The notes: generated by a model from the letters alone, not told the origin. A DNA stretch of 64,000 nucleotides from Vanessa cardui (GCF_905220365.1 NC_061138.1:3797814-3861813), one strand, 5' to 3'. Numbered from the stretch's first letter, positions 1 through 11,784 are shown. Numbers and translations: made by a program.

Positions 1-224
1 TTCCTACGCTGTTCCAAGGCAGGTTGGTGGAATAGACATGTGGCAGAATTTCGATGAAATTAGACACATGCAGTTTCCTTACGATGTTTTCCTTCACCGC
101 TGAGCTCGAGATGAATTATAAATACAAATTAAACCCATGAAAATTAAGTGGTGCTTGCCTGGTTTTGAACACGTAATCATTGATTAAGAAGCACGCGTTC
201 TAACCACTGGACCATCTCGGCTCG
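1..224 (-). mobile_element. SINE A (tRNA-derived), cut by the window edge
   Basis: On the minus strand it begins with a tRNA-like head: a box-A-like stretch (gagatgg..cagtggttag) near 205-222 and a box-B-like stretch near 160-175. The usual SINE A body follows, down to the bases resembling ggtggaatatgttcc at the window start. The 3' tail lies outside the window. Family membership is shown by alignment to full copies at 17941, 19121, 23707 and 39979. Confidence 0.85.
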
Positions 225-557
225 GTTAGTTTAACTGAAATAAAAAATGTTTTTTGATTGTATTCTCTATGCAAGTCCTCAGCTCTAGTGCATATATATG
301 TGTGTATGTAAACTAAAACAGGTTTCACGCCAATTTATCGCTGAACGTTTGAAAATGTTTACAATGCGCTTGGAAATATAAACATGCACGTGAATTGATT
401 GTCCCATTGGTCCAGTAGTTAGCTGATACGACGTCGGTCTCGAGTTCGCGGTTTAAAACAATCGAGAAAATAATGTATATAATGAAGTCCTAGCTTCGAG
501 AAAACAGGAACATCAAATAATTACCAATGGTAAATAAAGTTTATAATATTATTTTTT
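225..557. other. Gap with one weak tRNA-like patch
   Basis: AT-rich and without a credible reading frame. Bases 405-465 (ccattggtccagtagttag, then a ggtctcgagttcg-like stretch) resemble a decayed tRNA-derived SINE head but are too diverged to assign. Nothing else is seen. Confidence 0.4.
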
Positions 558-746
558 AGAACTAGCGCGCACTGGTAACTTTTGTCACGGTGACTGTTTT
601 GTCACTCTTGTCGAGATCATTAATATGTATGGAGGTGCGCGCACATTACGACGTGACATTTGTGTCTGCATCTGTACATATTCACGGACTTGACAAGAGT
701 GACGAAACAGTCACCGTGACAAAAGTTACCAGTGCGCGCTAGTTCT
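558..746. repeat. MITE with about 55 bp terminal inverted repeats
   Basis: Positions 558-613 and 691-746 are near-perfect inverted repeats. Both start agaactagcgcgcactgg and end inside at cactcttgtc, leaving a spacer of about 77 bp. If the termini are taken as gaactagc, both ends are flanked by TTA (557-559 and 744-746), which fits the 3 bp duplication typical of PIF/Harbinger-type elements. It has no coding capacity. The superfamily is inferred only from the possible TTA duplication. Confidence 0.75.
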
Positions 747-1005
747 TACAGTTTTGAAAACAATCATCCATTATCTTCCGTATTTAAACCCAGATTAACA
801 ATTCCCAAATTAAAAGAGTCTTAATATATTCTACTTTTATTTATACGTCAAACTAAAAAGCATGCCTTGCATTTTTATAATTTTGTAATTGAATATAACT
901 CAATAGCTATAAGTTATAAAATTTTTAATTATAATTTATAAATATTATATCTGACGTAATATATAGGCTTACAATAATATACATTTGAAGAACTTATAGC
1001 CGTTG

Positions 1006-1208
1006 GTGCAAGAAGGTTCTAGAGATGAGATGCTGATTCGCCAAGATTGTAGGACGCCCAGTAGCAAGGTGAAGCGATGATGTACGGAACGTTGCTAGTA
1101 ATACGTGAATGAGAAGAGCTGAAGATCCGGCTCAGTAACACGCCTCGTGGCAAGCCTACGCCCAGCAGTGGAATAATACAGGTTGATCATGATAATGATG
1201 ATGAGAAA
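1006..1208 (+). mobile_element. RTE-type LINE, 5'-truncated 3' end
   Basis: The end reads tacgcccagcagtggaat (Tyr-Ala-Gln-Gln-Trp, a typical RTE C-terminus) followed by a gat-rich tail (gataatgatgatga). Upstream codons resemble the C-terminal region of RTE polyproteins (gGRPvaRWSDDvR.. in shifted frames) but are broken by stops. The minus-strand fragment at 38154-38361 is a relative. It is dead and far too short to encode a protein. Confidence 0.75.
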
Positions 1209-1209
1209 A

Positions 1210-2138
1210 TAAATATGAAAACAGGCCTTAGTATTCTTAAATTTTGTTCAATATCTAAAATCTCATCTCGGAAATAAGCAACATTCATTATACGTTCTCG
1301 GAAATGGGATACGATCTGAAGGTCAAGTCAAGCACCGCGCGCGCTCATTGGCCAGTTTAAAAAGCGTGGTTCCGGTATCTTTTTTAACGATTCCGTCCCT
1401 TTATATCAAAAATATTTCCATAGATTGCTGGAAAACGAGAATAGAGATAAAATAAAATATATATTAACAAAAAGTTTTTGTAGGAGGGTTGAAAGAAATA
1501 TAGGGTTTTCTGCCAAGAAATTTCGAAGCCATCCTAAACCTAAGCTCTATGTCGTCTCTATTCTGGATTATGAGAGATCGTTCTTGTGCACTGTGTATGT
1601 ACATCGGATTAGTAGAATTTGTACGTATAAAAACAAACAAACACATATAAACAATCTCTTTATAACAATGTTTATAACAAAATATCCACACATGTAATAA
1701 TAAAAAACATACTATATAAGTTTTGTACAGTTTCATTTTCATAGAATTTGATAGAATAAATGTTTAATTAGATGCTCAACTCAAAGCGATATATGTTGTA
1801 AAATATTTGATGTAACATTGCTTGACGGCCTGTGGGCGGTACATCCCCTAAATACATACATAGTCACAAACGTGTGTTTAAGAGACGAATAGTCTGTTTA
1901 CGTTTAAAACTCATTTTAATTTACCCGGCGGTGAAATGGACTTATGAAGATATGAAAACATTTCAGTTCCAAATAGGAATTTCAAGATATTAATGTTATA
2001 TTTCACCAGTAGCCACTAGCGGCGTCGTTTAGGCTAAAGCGGATGTACCTATGTAGATGTGAGGTACATTTTTTCTACATAACATGTATCTTACATAACA
2101 TGCATCTGCAGGATATATTAATTTAACTAATTGTATTT
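1210..2138. other. Gap, nothing recognised
   Basis: About 930 bp of AT-rich DNA. Open stretches of about 90 codons on both strands near 1425-1742 overlap each other, have low-complexity composition and no recognisable domain. No RNA gene or repeat is seen. Confidence 0.4.
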
Positions 2139-2139
2139 A

Positions 2140-2272
2140 ACTACTGACTTTCTTGCCGGTCATTTTTAGTAGAATCTACTTTCCGAACCTGTGGTAGCTT
2201 CACTTAATTGTATAATGACGATTCAAAAGTGCTTGTAAAAGCCTTCAATAAAGTTTATTTTGATTTGATTAG
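2140..2272 (+). mobile_element. Family D short retroelement tail
   Basis: Contains the conserved string gtagaatctactttccgaac, then cacttaattgtataatgacg, then aagtttattttgatttgatt, ending in TTGAT-type repeats. The same module recurs at 4203, 6895 (minus), 18578, 21713, 43048 (minus) and 61207 (minus). It is interpreted as the 3' part of a SINE or LINE family with a TTTGAT-repeat tail. The autonomous partner is not identifiable here. Confidence 0.7.
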
Positions 2273-2274
2273 AT

Positions 2275-3064
2275 TTATGTGCTATTCTAATCTATCTCAA
2301 TGCTTAATTCAGATCCGTTCTAGCGTGATTGAATAAGATCCATCCATATTTATAATATATAATAAGATGGATCCTCTCCTTGTAATATATGGTAAGATTT
2401 AAAAATTCTCGAGTTGTGAACGAGTGAAAAATGCCTTTGAGTGTGTGTTTAATTTAATCAAAATATTCGAGCTACGAGGTCTATTGTTTTATTTACCTAT
2501 TTAAAATCAAATATACTTTTTAAAAATTAAATGGTATTAAATTAAATCTCCGTTAAAGCTTATTCATACAAAGTAAAAGTATTCTTAATCGTATTGTTAA
2601 ATTTTTTTTCATATTAATAAAATTCATCATTGATAGTAACAATATCTATTCTTAATTATCTCACAGTAAACTTTGGATTTGAAACGTATTAACAATGTTT
2701 TAATGGTTATAATATTGTTTATAGTAGCTCGATATTTTTTAGTTAGTATGTTTCTGCACTAATCTGAGCTAAGCAAACGCCATCTCATTTGTTATTCGTT
2801 GTCGTAATGTTCGTGAAAATAGATCGACTACTCAGGTAATCGTAGTCGGAAATGTTAGTTTTACTATTCGAAAGCGCACTATTTGAGATTTAACACTTAA
2901 ATTTCCATTTTCATATTATTAAGATTTTTTGTACCACTGTTACAATATTGTATAAATATTCCGTTTTTAATGAATTTAACAGTTCTTGAATATTTCGCAT
3001 AAATATTTTATTTAAAATAAACATGATTAAATCGCTTTACATTTTCAATTCAATCATAGATTTA

Positions 3065-3065
<1 letters not shown>
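2275..3065. other. Gap, AT-rich, nothing recognised
   Basis: No credible frame or repeat-family match. A small palindrome pairs gatccatc near 2338 with gatggatc near 2365; it could form a weak AT-looped hairpin. Confidence 0.35.

Positions 3066-3067
<2 letters not shown>

Positions 3068-3134
<67 letters not shown>
3068..3134. repeat. (TA)n microsatellite
   Basis: Uninterrupted TA dinucleotides over about 66 bp. Confidence 0.97.
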
Positions 3135-3136
<2 letters not shown>

Positions 3137-3488
3137 TAATTTTTTGTATTTTAAATGGATGTAAACATCCAGGCGCCCGATTTTGTTACTCTTTAAATTT
3201 AAGATTTTACAATTGTTAAAATTATTTTTTTTATATTCTATTCTTGTGAATAAATTAATTTATAACAAAGATTTGCCTTTTTGTAAATCTACTTGTAATG
3301 TTGAAGGGTTATTTAACTGACTTCCGGAGCACTTTCTTTCGAGGATTTGTTTAATTTAAAAACCTTGTCCAGCTCTACCGAATTTTTAGTTTGCCTCGAA
3401 GAAAATTAAAATTTTTAAATTTAAAATTTATTTTTAGCCAATTATATATTACAATTGGCCCCCCCTTCAAATTAATCATTACAATTGG

Positions 3489-3509
3489 CATATATATATA
3501 TATATATGC

Positions 3510-3582
<73 letters not shown>
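3489..3582. repeat. (TA)n microsatellite, interrupted
   Basis: Two TA tracts split by gcgg near 3507-3511. The Tyr-Ile runs read through this tract by translation are an artefact. Confidence 0.95.
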
Positions 3583-3585
<3 letters not shown>

Positions 3586-4148
3586 GGGAATTCCCTTTGA
3601 GAACTATTGCCTTTTAATATATTTTTTTTATTTGTAAAAGTAACGCATCAATGCTTAATGGAATTTTGTTTTATCTTGGGTATTAAAAATTACATATATA
3701 TTTTATCTATCATATGCGAAATTCATAGCGTTCATTCAAGCATAAACAAAAAATAAAATTAAACTTATCCGAACCCGTTATAAATTCAAGAATCATAGAA
3801 AGTAGAAGAGTAAGCAAAATAGGAATTTTCTGTGGATGTAATTGTGGTCAAGTATAGAAATCAAATTCAATTTATACAAGTTTCCAACAAAGAGGTACAC
3901 TATTCTTCTTCTTGGTTTATTATCATATCATATCAATCTAAAATTATCAGATTATCAGATCAGATTATATATAGGTAAATTACAAATACATTTTGCGTAA
4001 GGAGGCCGATTCATGAATTCGCTTGGGAAATGGCAACCTTCGTCAAGTCCCCATGTCACCAATTCCGCATTGTTTGATAACTCGTCCTACATACCATGAC
4101 TTACGGTATCGAAACATAGCTCGGTGTATCTTTGAAGGATGAAATAGT

Positions 4149-4192
4149 AATGAGGTATGGAGAATAACCGGAGTTATTCTCCGTACCTCATT
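4149..4192. repeat. Perfect-looking short hairpin
   Basis: Arms of 20 bp (4149-4168, aatgaggtatggagaataac; 4173-4192, its reverse complement with one mismatch) flank a 4-base loop. It lies immediately 5' of a family D copy and has no poly-U or protein context to suggest a terminator. Confidence 0.8.
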
Positions 4193-4202
4193 AGTTATTA
4201 GT

Positions 4203-4328
4203 TGAAAAAGAGTAACTACTAGTTCTTCTCGGTAGAATCTAATTTCCGAACCGGCGGTAGCTTCACTTAACTGAATAATATATACTGAATAAAAAACCTA
4301 CTTCAATAAAGTTTATTTTGATATTGAT
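4203..4328 (+). mobile_element. Family D short retroelement tail
   Basis: Reads gagtaactactagttcttc, then ggtagaatctaatttccg, then ataaagtttattttgatatt. It matches the 2140 and 21713 copies, with a short internal deletion before the tail. Confidence 0.7.
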
Positions 4329-4424
4329 TTTTTTATATTTTTTTGTTACTGGCACTTGCATGATAAGCTGAACTAGTAGTAGGCTGGTCCCGTAAGTCAA
4401 TGGTCCTTTTACTACTGCAACTCA

Positions 4425-4520
4425 TTTAAAGGCTGGCAACGCATCTGCAAGTACCCCGGTGTTGCAGATGTCAATGGGGTAGTAGTCACTTTCCATCAGG
4501 TTCTGCCCGTTTGTCATCAA
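4425..4520 (-). mobile_element. Family C repeat fragment
   Basis: Read on the minus strand it gives a block resembling gactactacccc..tgacatctgcaacacc..gtacttgcagatgcgttgcc. A better-preserved plus-strand copy of the same block is at 12750-12950. It is interpreted as a fragment of a widely dispersed lepidopteran repeat; the class is not determined. Confidence 0.5.
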
Positions 4521-4959
4521 TACGATAAGAAAATCTACATCTTAATGAGGAGACTGCGGATCAGCAAGCACAGCATACGCCCCAGCCAGATCCAGGAGCA
4601 TTGGCGCACTTTGGGCTACACACACTACATATAGATAATGCTATTTAATTCACTTTTAAAGAAATGGTCTCAATAAGACGACGATTAATTAAATTTTAAG
4701 TTATTTCAGTATTATTAGGTTGGACATAAATAATGCAAATTATGCTTTTAATAATATTTTATAAGCTTTTTTTCTTTAGAATCATTTTAAATTTAATTTT
4801 TCCAAGTCCTATATATTATTGATTTATATGTGCTTATATACTACATCTGATCTCGAACAATTACAGAAGTGACAAGCAGTAAGAACATGATATCTTAATG
4901 ACGTGACATTAGGAATGTTTAATCAAATGTTTACATTTATCAATAACTACCCGTCTTTT

Positions 4960-5060
4960 TTATGGTATAGGTTGGGGGACGAGCATATGGGCCACCTGAT
5001 GGTAAGTGGTCATGATCACCCATAGACAATGACGCTGTAAGAAATATTAATGTCAGCATT
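4960..5060 (-). mobile_element. SINE B, truncated
   Basis: A T-rich run followed by atggtataggttgggggac, gggccacctgatggtaagtg and cccatagacaatgacgctgt is the 3' end of SINE B in minus orientation. It breaks off after gaaatattaat. It sits exactly at the inner end of the left inverted arm. Confidence 0.8.
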
Positions 5061-5628
5061 AGTTAGTAATCCAGCATTAGTTTGTAATTCGCTTATGATG
5101 ATAAATTACAAAAACACATGACAAGAAAGTTGAAACAGACATGAAAATTGGAAACACACTTAAATCGCCTATATCTATATACTCACTTCCTATATTACAT
5201 ATAAGCTAGCAAATATAGGGCATATAAAAACCGATTGCAATGACCGTATAGGAAATTGATAGGCAATAACGTAAATACATTATCCCAACACTAATTACTT
5301 ACGGCTCGTTAAAACTAAATCCGTGCCATTTGAGAAGGCAATCAAATCGAATCCATTAAAGATCTTACTTTGAACGATTTCCGCAGCAAGCTCTCATTTG
5401 GTTTTATTTAGTCAGAAACCAGAATGGAGGAAATGCTTTTGTGTGAGATAATTTTCACAAGTGTTTTGGTGTTAAGAATCAAATTAATTAATTGTTATTA
5501 ATAAAGGTATAGAGTCTTGTTGTTATGTTTTTTTGTCAACATCCTTTGATGTAATATTACAAATACATAATGCATACCCATTAAATTATATAATTTATAT
5601 TACATTAAACTTATCTTTATTATTATAC

Positions 5629-5914
5629 AGCTGTAACTGCGACTTTGTGCGCGTTTGAATTTAACTAAAAATATATATCATTATGGCCTAAGTTGCTCCT
5701 TATTACATTATCTATTTACTAGTGAGTCAAGTCAAAAGCAGTCCAACCGTTGCAGAGATAATCCGGAACAAACAGACAGATAGATAAAACTGAAAAAAAA
5801 TATTAACTTGCTATACGTATACGTATATACATATGCATTTCGTAAAAAGCGGATATTTTAATATCGTCTTAGAGACAAATAGACACAAAACACTCAAACT
5901 TTATTATATATAGA
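5629..5914 (-). mobile_element. Non-autonomous Helitron-like fragment
   Basis: Same family as the cleaner copy at 60249-60522: shared cctaagttgctccttatta, aaaagcagtccaaccgttg, ccggaacaaacagacag and a terminal tatatatagat that on the minus strand is A then TC. The CTAG end is mutated to CAG. Confidence 0.55.
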
Positions 5915-6344
5915 TAATAAGATGCCAGACTGGTAGTTATTGATTAATGTAAATGCTTAATATTTGAAAATTAAACATTCCTAATGTCACGTCATTGCGT
6001 CACCGACTTTGGAATTAAGATATCATGTTCTTACTGCTTGACAATTCTGTAATTGTTCGAGATCAGATGTAGTATATAAGCACCCTGAGACTATTTGACC
6101 ATTTTTTACCACGCCGTCACATATAAATCAATAATATCTAGAAGTTTAGAACTAGACTACTAAAGAATAAAAGGTTATAAAATATGATTAAAAGTATAAC
6201 ATGCATTATTTATGTTCAATCCAATAATCCACCAAATTTAAATACATTTTATCCATTACAGTATTTAAATAACTTAAAATTTAATTAATCGTCGTCTTAT
6301 TCAGTCCATTTCTTTAATAATGAATTAAATAGCATTATCTATCA

Positions 6345-6892
6345 AACAAATCCAGTTGTTACAGTAACAAGGTAAGCTCAATCAAGCAACCCGCAAGAAT
6401 TTGTAGCGCTTATCTAAATACGGTGTAACTTAGGAAAAACTTCAGCCATAAATTGACGCTGTTGGCTCTCAGCCAGCGCCATCTTAGTTCCGTACATCTG
6501 GGGTCATATTACCAGCTTATCCGTTTTCAAGGTAAAAGGGTTCGGATATTACTAAGATCTTGCGGTTCATATGATAGGAAATCTCTAAGGAAGTTGGATG
6601 TCTTAAGAAAATGTTCATTTGCTAATGTATTTGGAATTTTTATATCGATGTAAGATTTCGTATTAAATATGTGTAGATTATACTGCGCTTTACAAACCAA
6701 AGCCGAATTAATTTTTAAAAAAGATTTGGTCGAGTTATTATATACAAAATTTGAATTTTTAAATGCTTGAAATTAGAATTCTCAAAATGTGTTTTAAGTA
6801 TTCTAAATATTAAAGTGATATTATTTTATTAGTACGCAATAATTAAAAAATGATTTAATAAATATAAACAATTTAAGCTATTAATTTGGTAA
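6345..6892. other. Gap, nothing recognised
   Basis: A 66-codon open stretch at 6453-6653 (non-ATG start) has no recognisable domain and no support as an exon. The remainder is AT-rich. Confidence 0.35.
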
Positions 6893-6894
6893 TA

Positions 6895-7048
6895 TAAATC
6901 AAATCAAATCAAAGTAAACTTTATTCAAGTGGGCTTTTACAAGCACTTTTGAATCGTCATTTAACAATTTAAAGAACTTAGATTCTACCAAGAAGAACCG
7001 GCAAGAAACTCAGCAGTTAATCTTTTTCAACATTTAAAAAATACAATC
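6895..7048 (-). mobile_element. Family D short retroelement tail
   Basis: Begins with atcaaatcaaatcaaagtaa (the TTTGAT tail seen from the minus strand), then cttttacaagcacttttgaa and agaagaaccggcaagaaact. It is one of the better-preserved D copies. Confidence 0.75.
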
Positions 7049-7570
7049 ATATTAGTTAAATACAATTATATATGTATGTAATGTATCCTGCCTGGAAGTC
7101 AACAGGTATTTTTATATTATAAGACAAATTTACTGATACTAGAATAATATAGATAAATATTCGAATTACGAATATCAATATCATAATGCAACTGTAGATA
7201 TCAGGTAAATCTAGTAAAGCAATCGAAATGTGGTATGGAACGCGAATATCTGAGCGCTGCATCCACATAAACAGCTAAGTGCCGAGATGGCACACAGGAA
7301 ACCATGTTAGCCGGTAATGAATAAATTTTCCGTACGAATACTCCGTTCTGTGTATCGTGAGTTAAACTATGACCGGATAATAATTCTATGAATATATTAT
7401 GTTAAGGTATATCCCGTACAATAATAAATAAGATCAATAATGCCTATTGGAAATGTTTAAAATACTTAAAATAAAGTGTCTCTTTTTTCCGTATGCGTGT
7501 ATATCCGTGTTCTTATAAAATGTACTTTTTATATGTAAATAATATTGTAATAATAAATTCGTGCATTTAT

Positions 7571-8050
7571 ACGATAGAACCGATCGAAACCTATCGATTT
7601 CTTAATCGATCATACATATTCGAAATTAATCGAGATATTTCGATTTTAAATCCAATTTCGATCGAAATTCGATGACATGACAGTTTACCAGGCGGCCATG
7701 TTTGACGTTTATTAGTGCATTTGGAAAAAGTTTCTTAATATCTTCTATTTGACAATGCGAAAAATAAATTGTGAATTATTGTAATCAGTATATATTATGA
7801 GTTTAAAAATGGTTATTTACTAACGGAAGTTGAAAATACTTAATTTATTCAAAAATCCATAAATAAAAATGCATTTTTTCAAATGTTTGTCACGTGACAC
7901 AAAACGCTTCTGATTGGCCGGGCTTATTATGAAGTCACTTTCTTGTAAACCTTGCTTTTCTACTATATGTACCACAGATTAAAATACAGCAAAGTGACGT
8001 CACCAACCCCATTGCAGCGCCATATTGTCCAAGTAGCGTTTTCGCGCGTC
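7571..8050. promoter_or_regulatory. Promoter-like motif cluster (speculative)
   Basis: 7571-7680 is packed with ATCGAT/TTCGAT-type words (cctatcgatt, ttaatcgatc, tttcgatcga), resembling DRE/BEAF-type sites of insect housekeeping promoters. Downstream are a CACGTGAC E-box (about 7892), a TGACGTCA CRE-like site (about 7997) and a gcgccatatt YY1/Pho-like word (about 8021). The stretch between 7680 and 8160 has the look of a dispersed repeat, but no second copy is in the window. No transcript start or exon can be shown. Confidence 0.25.
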
Positions 8051-8159
8051 ATTTAAATATGGAATTTTTAATATGTTATTTTTCGGCAAATATGTACTAG
8101 AAATAAAAAAATCAACTTTTAGTGGGTTCCTTAACATCTACTAAATAATATAAAATGGA

Positions 8160-10168
8160 TTTTAAAAACCAGTCAAATAGCCTATCGTGTTCCAATTAAA
8201 AAACATTTTGCAGGGAGTACCGTAGTTAGTGTATCTATATTTAGTTAGATTTATTTCATTTAGTAATAATAATAATTCGGTATTATTATTCCAAATTATA
8301 AATATTATTTTAAGATGAAATTTTAATGAGGTTAAGTTGAAGTACATACTATTTTATAATTACGTTTTAGGACATGAATTTAATAATCGCAAGTTTTAAT
8401 AGATAAATTAAAATGCGATTTATTCAAAGAATTAACAAGTGCTTTAATGAAATTTCTTCCGCCACTCGTAGACTTGTTGACGAATTGTTCGCGTTTCAGC
8501 CTCAACCGCTTGTTTTGATTATTCAGTTTAATTTCGATTTTCACTTTAACTTCACCTCAAAAATTAAAACATTTGAAGCGGATATAAAGCAAAATTACTT
8601 ATCTTTGACTTGGTTTTGCACGAAAAAGAGATTTCAAGTAAAATATTTTTGATGTAATATCATGCCACCACAACCTCACATTATAGTTTCAAGGGTTGTG
8701 TTAGGTGAAAAATATATAAGGTTTAATTATACTCGATAGAAAACTTTGACTACTTTTAATTTATTATCTTTATAAAATTTAATGCAAAACATTAAAAAAC
8801 TTAAGAGCAATAAAAATAGTATGGCGATCTCATTGTTTATATCGATCTCTCACAGACAAGATTTGGGAAAGATGAAACATTGGTATTATTTTAAATGTTA
8901 TGTGGCTACGTATTTCAATTGTCATATATGTGTGGGCTGTCAATTCCATTGACGGGTTTTGCAGTAAAAGAGTTACTGTAAGTCGTAGGTTTCGCGCTGC
9001 AGTTTGTATCCTTAATTATATTTTTGATCTTTGGTGTGATTCCAAGACATCGGGTCCTGTGACATAATTAGAAAATAGACCTAAAAGGCACTAAAATGTA
9101 CACTGAGAACGGGGATTAATTTCGTGTTTAATTCATTGTTACATACCAATACAAAAGTATTCTACTAGAATTAGTTGTTAGAATTGGTAACAAAATGAGT
9201 TTATTTATAATAAGTTACAAATGTAGAATGTAATAAAATTACAAATTCATGGATAGTCTGAGAGTTTGCAAGTCCGGTTTTAGAGATATACGAAAAATGT
9301 GGTTTCTAATATTCCTACTGAAATTCTGAAAATAGTATTCCAAAAAGGTGTAAAGTGACTTCCTCTACAAATAAATAACCCACAAAGTCATATTTGGTTA
9401 GCTCGTTTACTAATTGAAAAAAGTATTACTTTTGACAATTTTTTTTTCTAAATATTACCACGCTACGCTCTACGCTATAAATTTAATTCCAGAACGTTAT
9501 CACTACAATATAAATCATGCTTACAGCATACAGCTCCTGTAACAACTGTTTAATTATGACCGTAATATTTCGAGTAATTTGTTTCTATTTGCCGAACACA
9601 AACAAACATGTTGATTTGAATTGTTTTATTGATCATTGCTTTAGGGTATATACATAGTCCCAGGAGACTAGATAAAATCAAGTTTATTTTTGATATTTAT
9701 ATGAATTTATCTTTTGTGTGTTAGAAAGAGAGGGTTCGAACCCGAGGTCATGTGGATAAAAAATAGTTTTTGTGTTATTAATATTATTTTTCAAAATAAA
9801 ATTCTATTTAGGTCAATGTATGAAGGTCACTGGTTTTTAATGTTAGCCTCTAAAAATTTTGAGACACTGTCTAAAAATACAATGAGCATTTCCACATATT
9901 AATAGGTCTCCGACTCAGAATACTGTTGCGCGTTGAGAACAGATGTCCGTGCAGAAAGTAAGTAAACTCTTTCAGATTACGTGATCTTTCTTGTTTAAAA
10001 AAATTGTGGTAGCCTCTTCGTCAATGTTCTGTTAATGATACAATAAAAAAGACTCCAGCCACCCATGTTTTCTTGTTGAGCCACATGGATTGGTCGGGAC
10101 GGTGGTGACAAACGATCCAAATATTCACCTTCTGTTCCAAATTAGGTATTTATCCCATTTGCAGTTGA
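8160..10168. other. Gap, about 2 kb, nothing recognised
   Basis: AT-rich. An isolated B-box-like word (agggttcgaacccgagg) lies at about 9730 without an A box or a foldable tRNA around it. Open stretches near 8413 and 9714 (79 and 62 codons) lack domains. Confidence 0.4.
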
Positions 10169-10169
10169 A

Positions 10170-10345
10170 ACGTTTGAACCTTAGAGAAGTAGTATAAATC
10201 CTTCATTAAAAGCATAACACCTCGAATCGCTATTAATTTTTGTCCATAGGGTCGGAATTTCGATTCAACGGAAAAATACTGCTAGCATGGTTGCCACCAT
10301 TCCACGCGGTACTGTAAACATTTATATTTGTAAGACCTTAATGTT
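10170..10345 (+). repeat. Family E dispersed repeat, copy 1
   Basis: Aligns with 59480-59660 through blocks accttagagaagtagta, taacacctcg, tcggaattt, caacggaaaaatactgc and accattccacgcggtactgt. It is degenerate (roughly three-quarters identical by eye) and has no reading frame. The class is unknown. Confidence 0.55.
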
Positions 10346-10349
10346 AATA

Positions 10350-11335
10350 ATTATTATGTATATAAACTCTGCACTACTAGCTTGAGTTACGGTAAACACA
10401 CTTCGGCTTAACACGTCGAAAACTTAGAGCTTGCTTTTACAAGCGAATTTTGGCTCCATGTAAATAATTTATTAGACTACAAAAAACAGTAACTGTTTAT
10501 AATCTAAACATATTATCTCCTAGCCTAAACGTATTTTCTCTTACCTGGAAAATGCAAAATTCCCGCGGGAACTCATTACATGAAATAGCGAATAAAAGAA
10601 AGACTTTCAACGTTCATAGGATTAGACACGAATAACGTTATAGCTGGTAATCCTGAAATCTCCGAGTGAAAAGGAACAAATCCGATTCCTAATCTGCTAT
10701 CAGTGGGTACGAAAAAAACGAAATGATATTTTCAATATCTGCACTAATTTTGTAAATTGGAAAACAGACTTTTTTATTGGTTAATGATATTATGATACAA
10801 TAAATTTCACGGACCATTCTTAACTGAATGGATGCAATTGATTTCATTGATTGAAATAATCTCAATTTTATATAAATCTTCTAAATATTGACAATGTAAA
10901 TTCACAATGTATAAATACAGAAGCTATCTAGCTTCACTGGTCATTGAAATATATTTTTGTCGCGGATTTAATTTAACGTTCGAGATAATAAAAATAAATA
11001 TTATAAAAAATAATTTATTTCATACAGGTACATTTGAGAAAGACATTAATATAGACACATACACAAATTACATTCCAGCTGTCTAATAAATAAAATACGA
11101 GAAAAATAAATAAAATACATACAATTTTTTCAAGCGTCGTAACATTTCAAGTATACAAATTTCTAAAAATAGATTAGCATTCTTCAATCAATTTTGTGTT
11201 TTATTTTAATTATGTAAAGCAGTTTTGTAATTATTGTATGTGTGTAACATATAAATTAGTAAGTAGAACACTATATTGTTTTCTCATATGAACTCATGAA
11301 TTCAGAGTAGCTGGTAATAAGATATTTTACCTTGT
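10350..11335. other. Gap, nothing recognised
   Basis: AT-rich DNA without a credible frame, repeat-family match or RNA gene. Confidence 0.35.
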
Positions 11336-11336
11336 A

Positions 11337-11571
11337 GGTACGCGATTTAATTTAATAAAAAAATATTGTAGCCTAAGTTACTCCTTATTATATCAGTTAT
11401 CTGCCAGTGAAAGTCCCGTCAAAATCGGTCCAGCAGTTCCAGATATTAGCCGGAACAAACAGACAAAAATTGTAAATGGTATATTTACCGTGTATACATA
11501 CGTATGTATTAAGTGAAAAGGGGCTATTTTAATATTACAAACAGACACTCCAATTTTATTATATGTATAGA
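11337..11571 (-). mobile_element. Non-autonomous Helitron-like fragment
   Basis: Matches 60249-60522 over most of its length (cctaagttactccttatta, tcagttatctgccagtgaaa, agccggaacaaacagac, attttattatatgtatagat). The right edge, read on the minus strand, is A then TC, as expected for a Helitron 5' end. The opposite, CTAG-bearing end is lost. Confidence 0.6.
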
Positions 11572-11784
11572 TAAAATGTTTAACTGTAAATGTTTAAATG
11601 GTTAAGTTGTATCAAGAATTATTAGCAGTAATGGCACATTTAACATAACTTGAATAGTACCTTAGGCGCTAGTAGAGCAGTAAATGAAATTTTCGTCCAT
11701 ATAAGAGTTTAAGCTGTGCCATTAACCTGTTATGTTATTTTATTTCATACCTTATCTAATCGACAGGAAAACGTCTCTAGTATA

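Larger units (their letters stand above)
4631..6342. repeat. Long inverted-repeat structure (arms about 320 and 410 bp)
   Basis: The left arm (4631 to about 4960) starts atagataatgctatttaatt. The right arm (about 5930 to 6342) is its reverse complement and ends at the same string. Shared internal blocks include the reverse-complement pairs of ctacatctgatctcgaacaa, acatgatatcttaa and gtgacattaggaatgtttaa. The arms differ by several indels (the right arm has extra blocks near 6010 and 6090). The roughly 970 bp interior holds a truncated SINE B and a Helitron-like fragment. No clear target duplication was found. It could be a foldback element or two opposed copies of one repeat. Confidence 0.7.

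Noticed and set aside
3391..3582. 63-codon frame ending in a Tyr-Ile run
   Set aside because: It is an artefact of the TA microsatellite.
9720..9760. Possible tRNA gene (ggttcgaaccc)
   Set aside because: Only a B-box-like palindrome is present; there is no A box, anticodon arm or acceptor stem around it.
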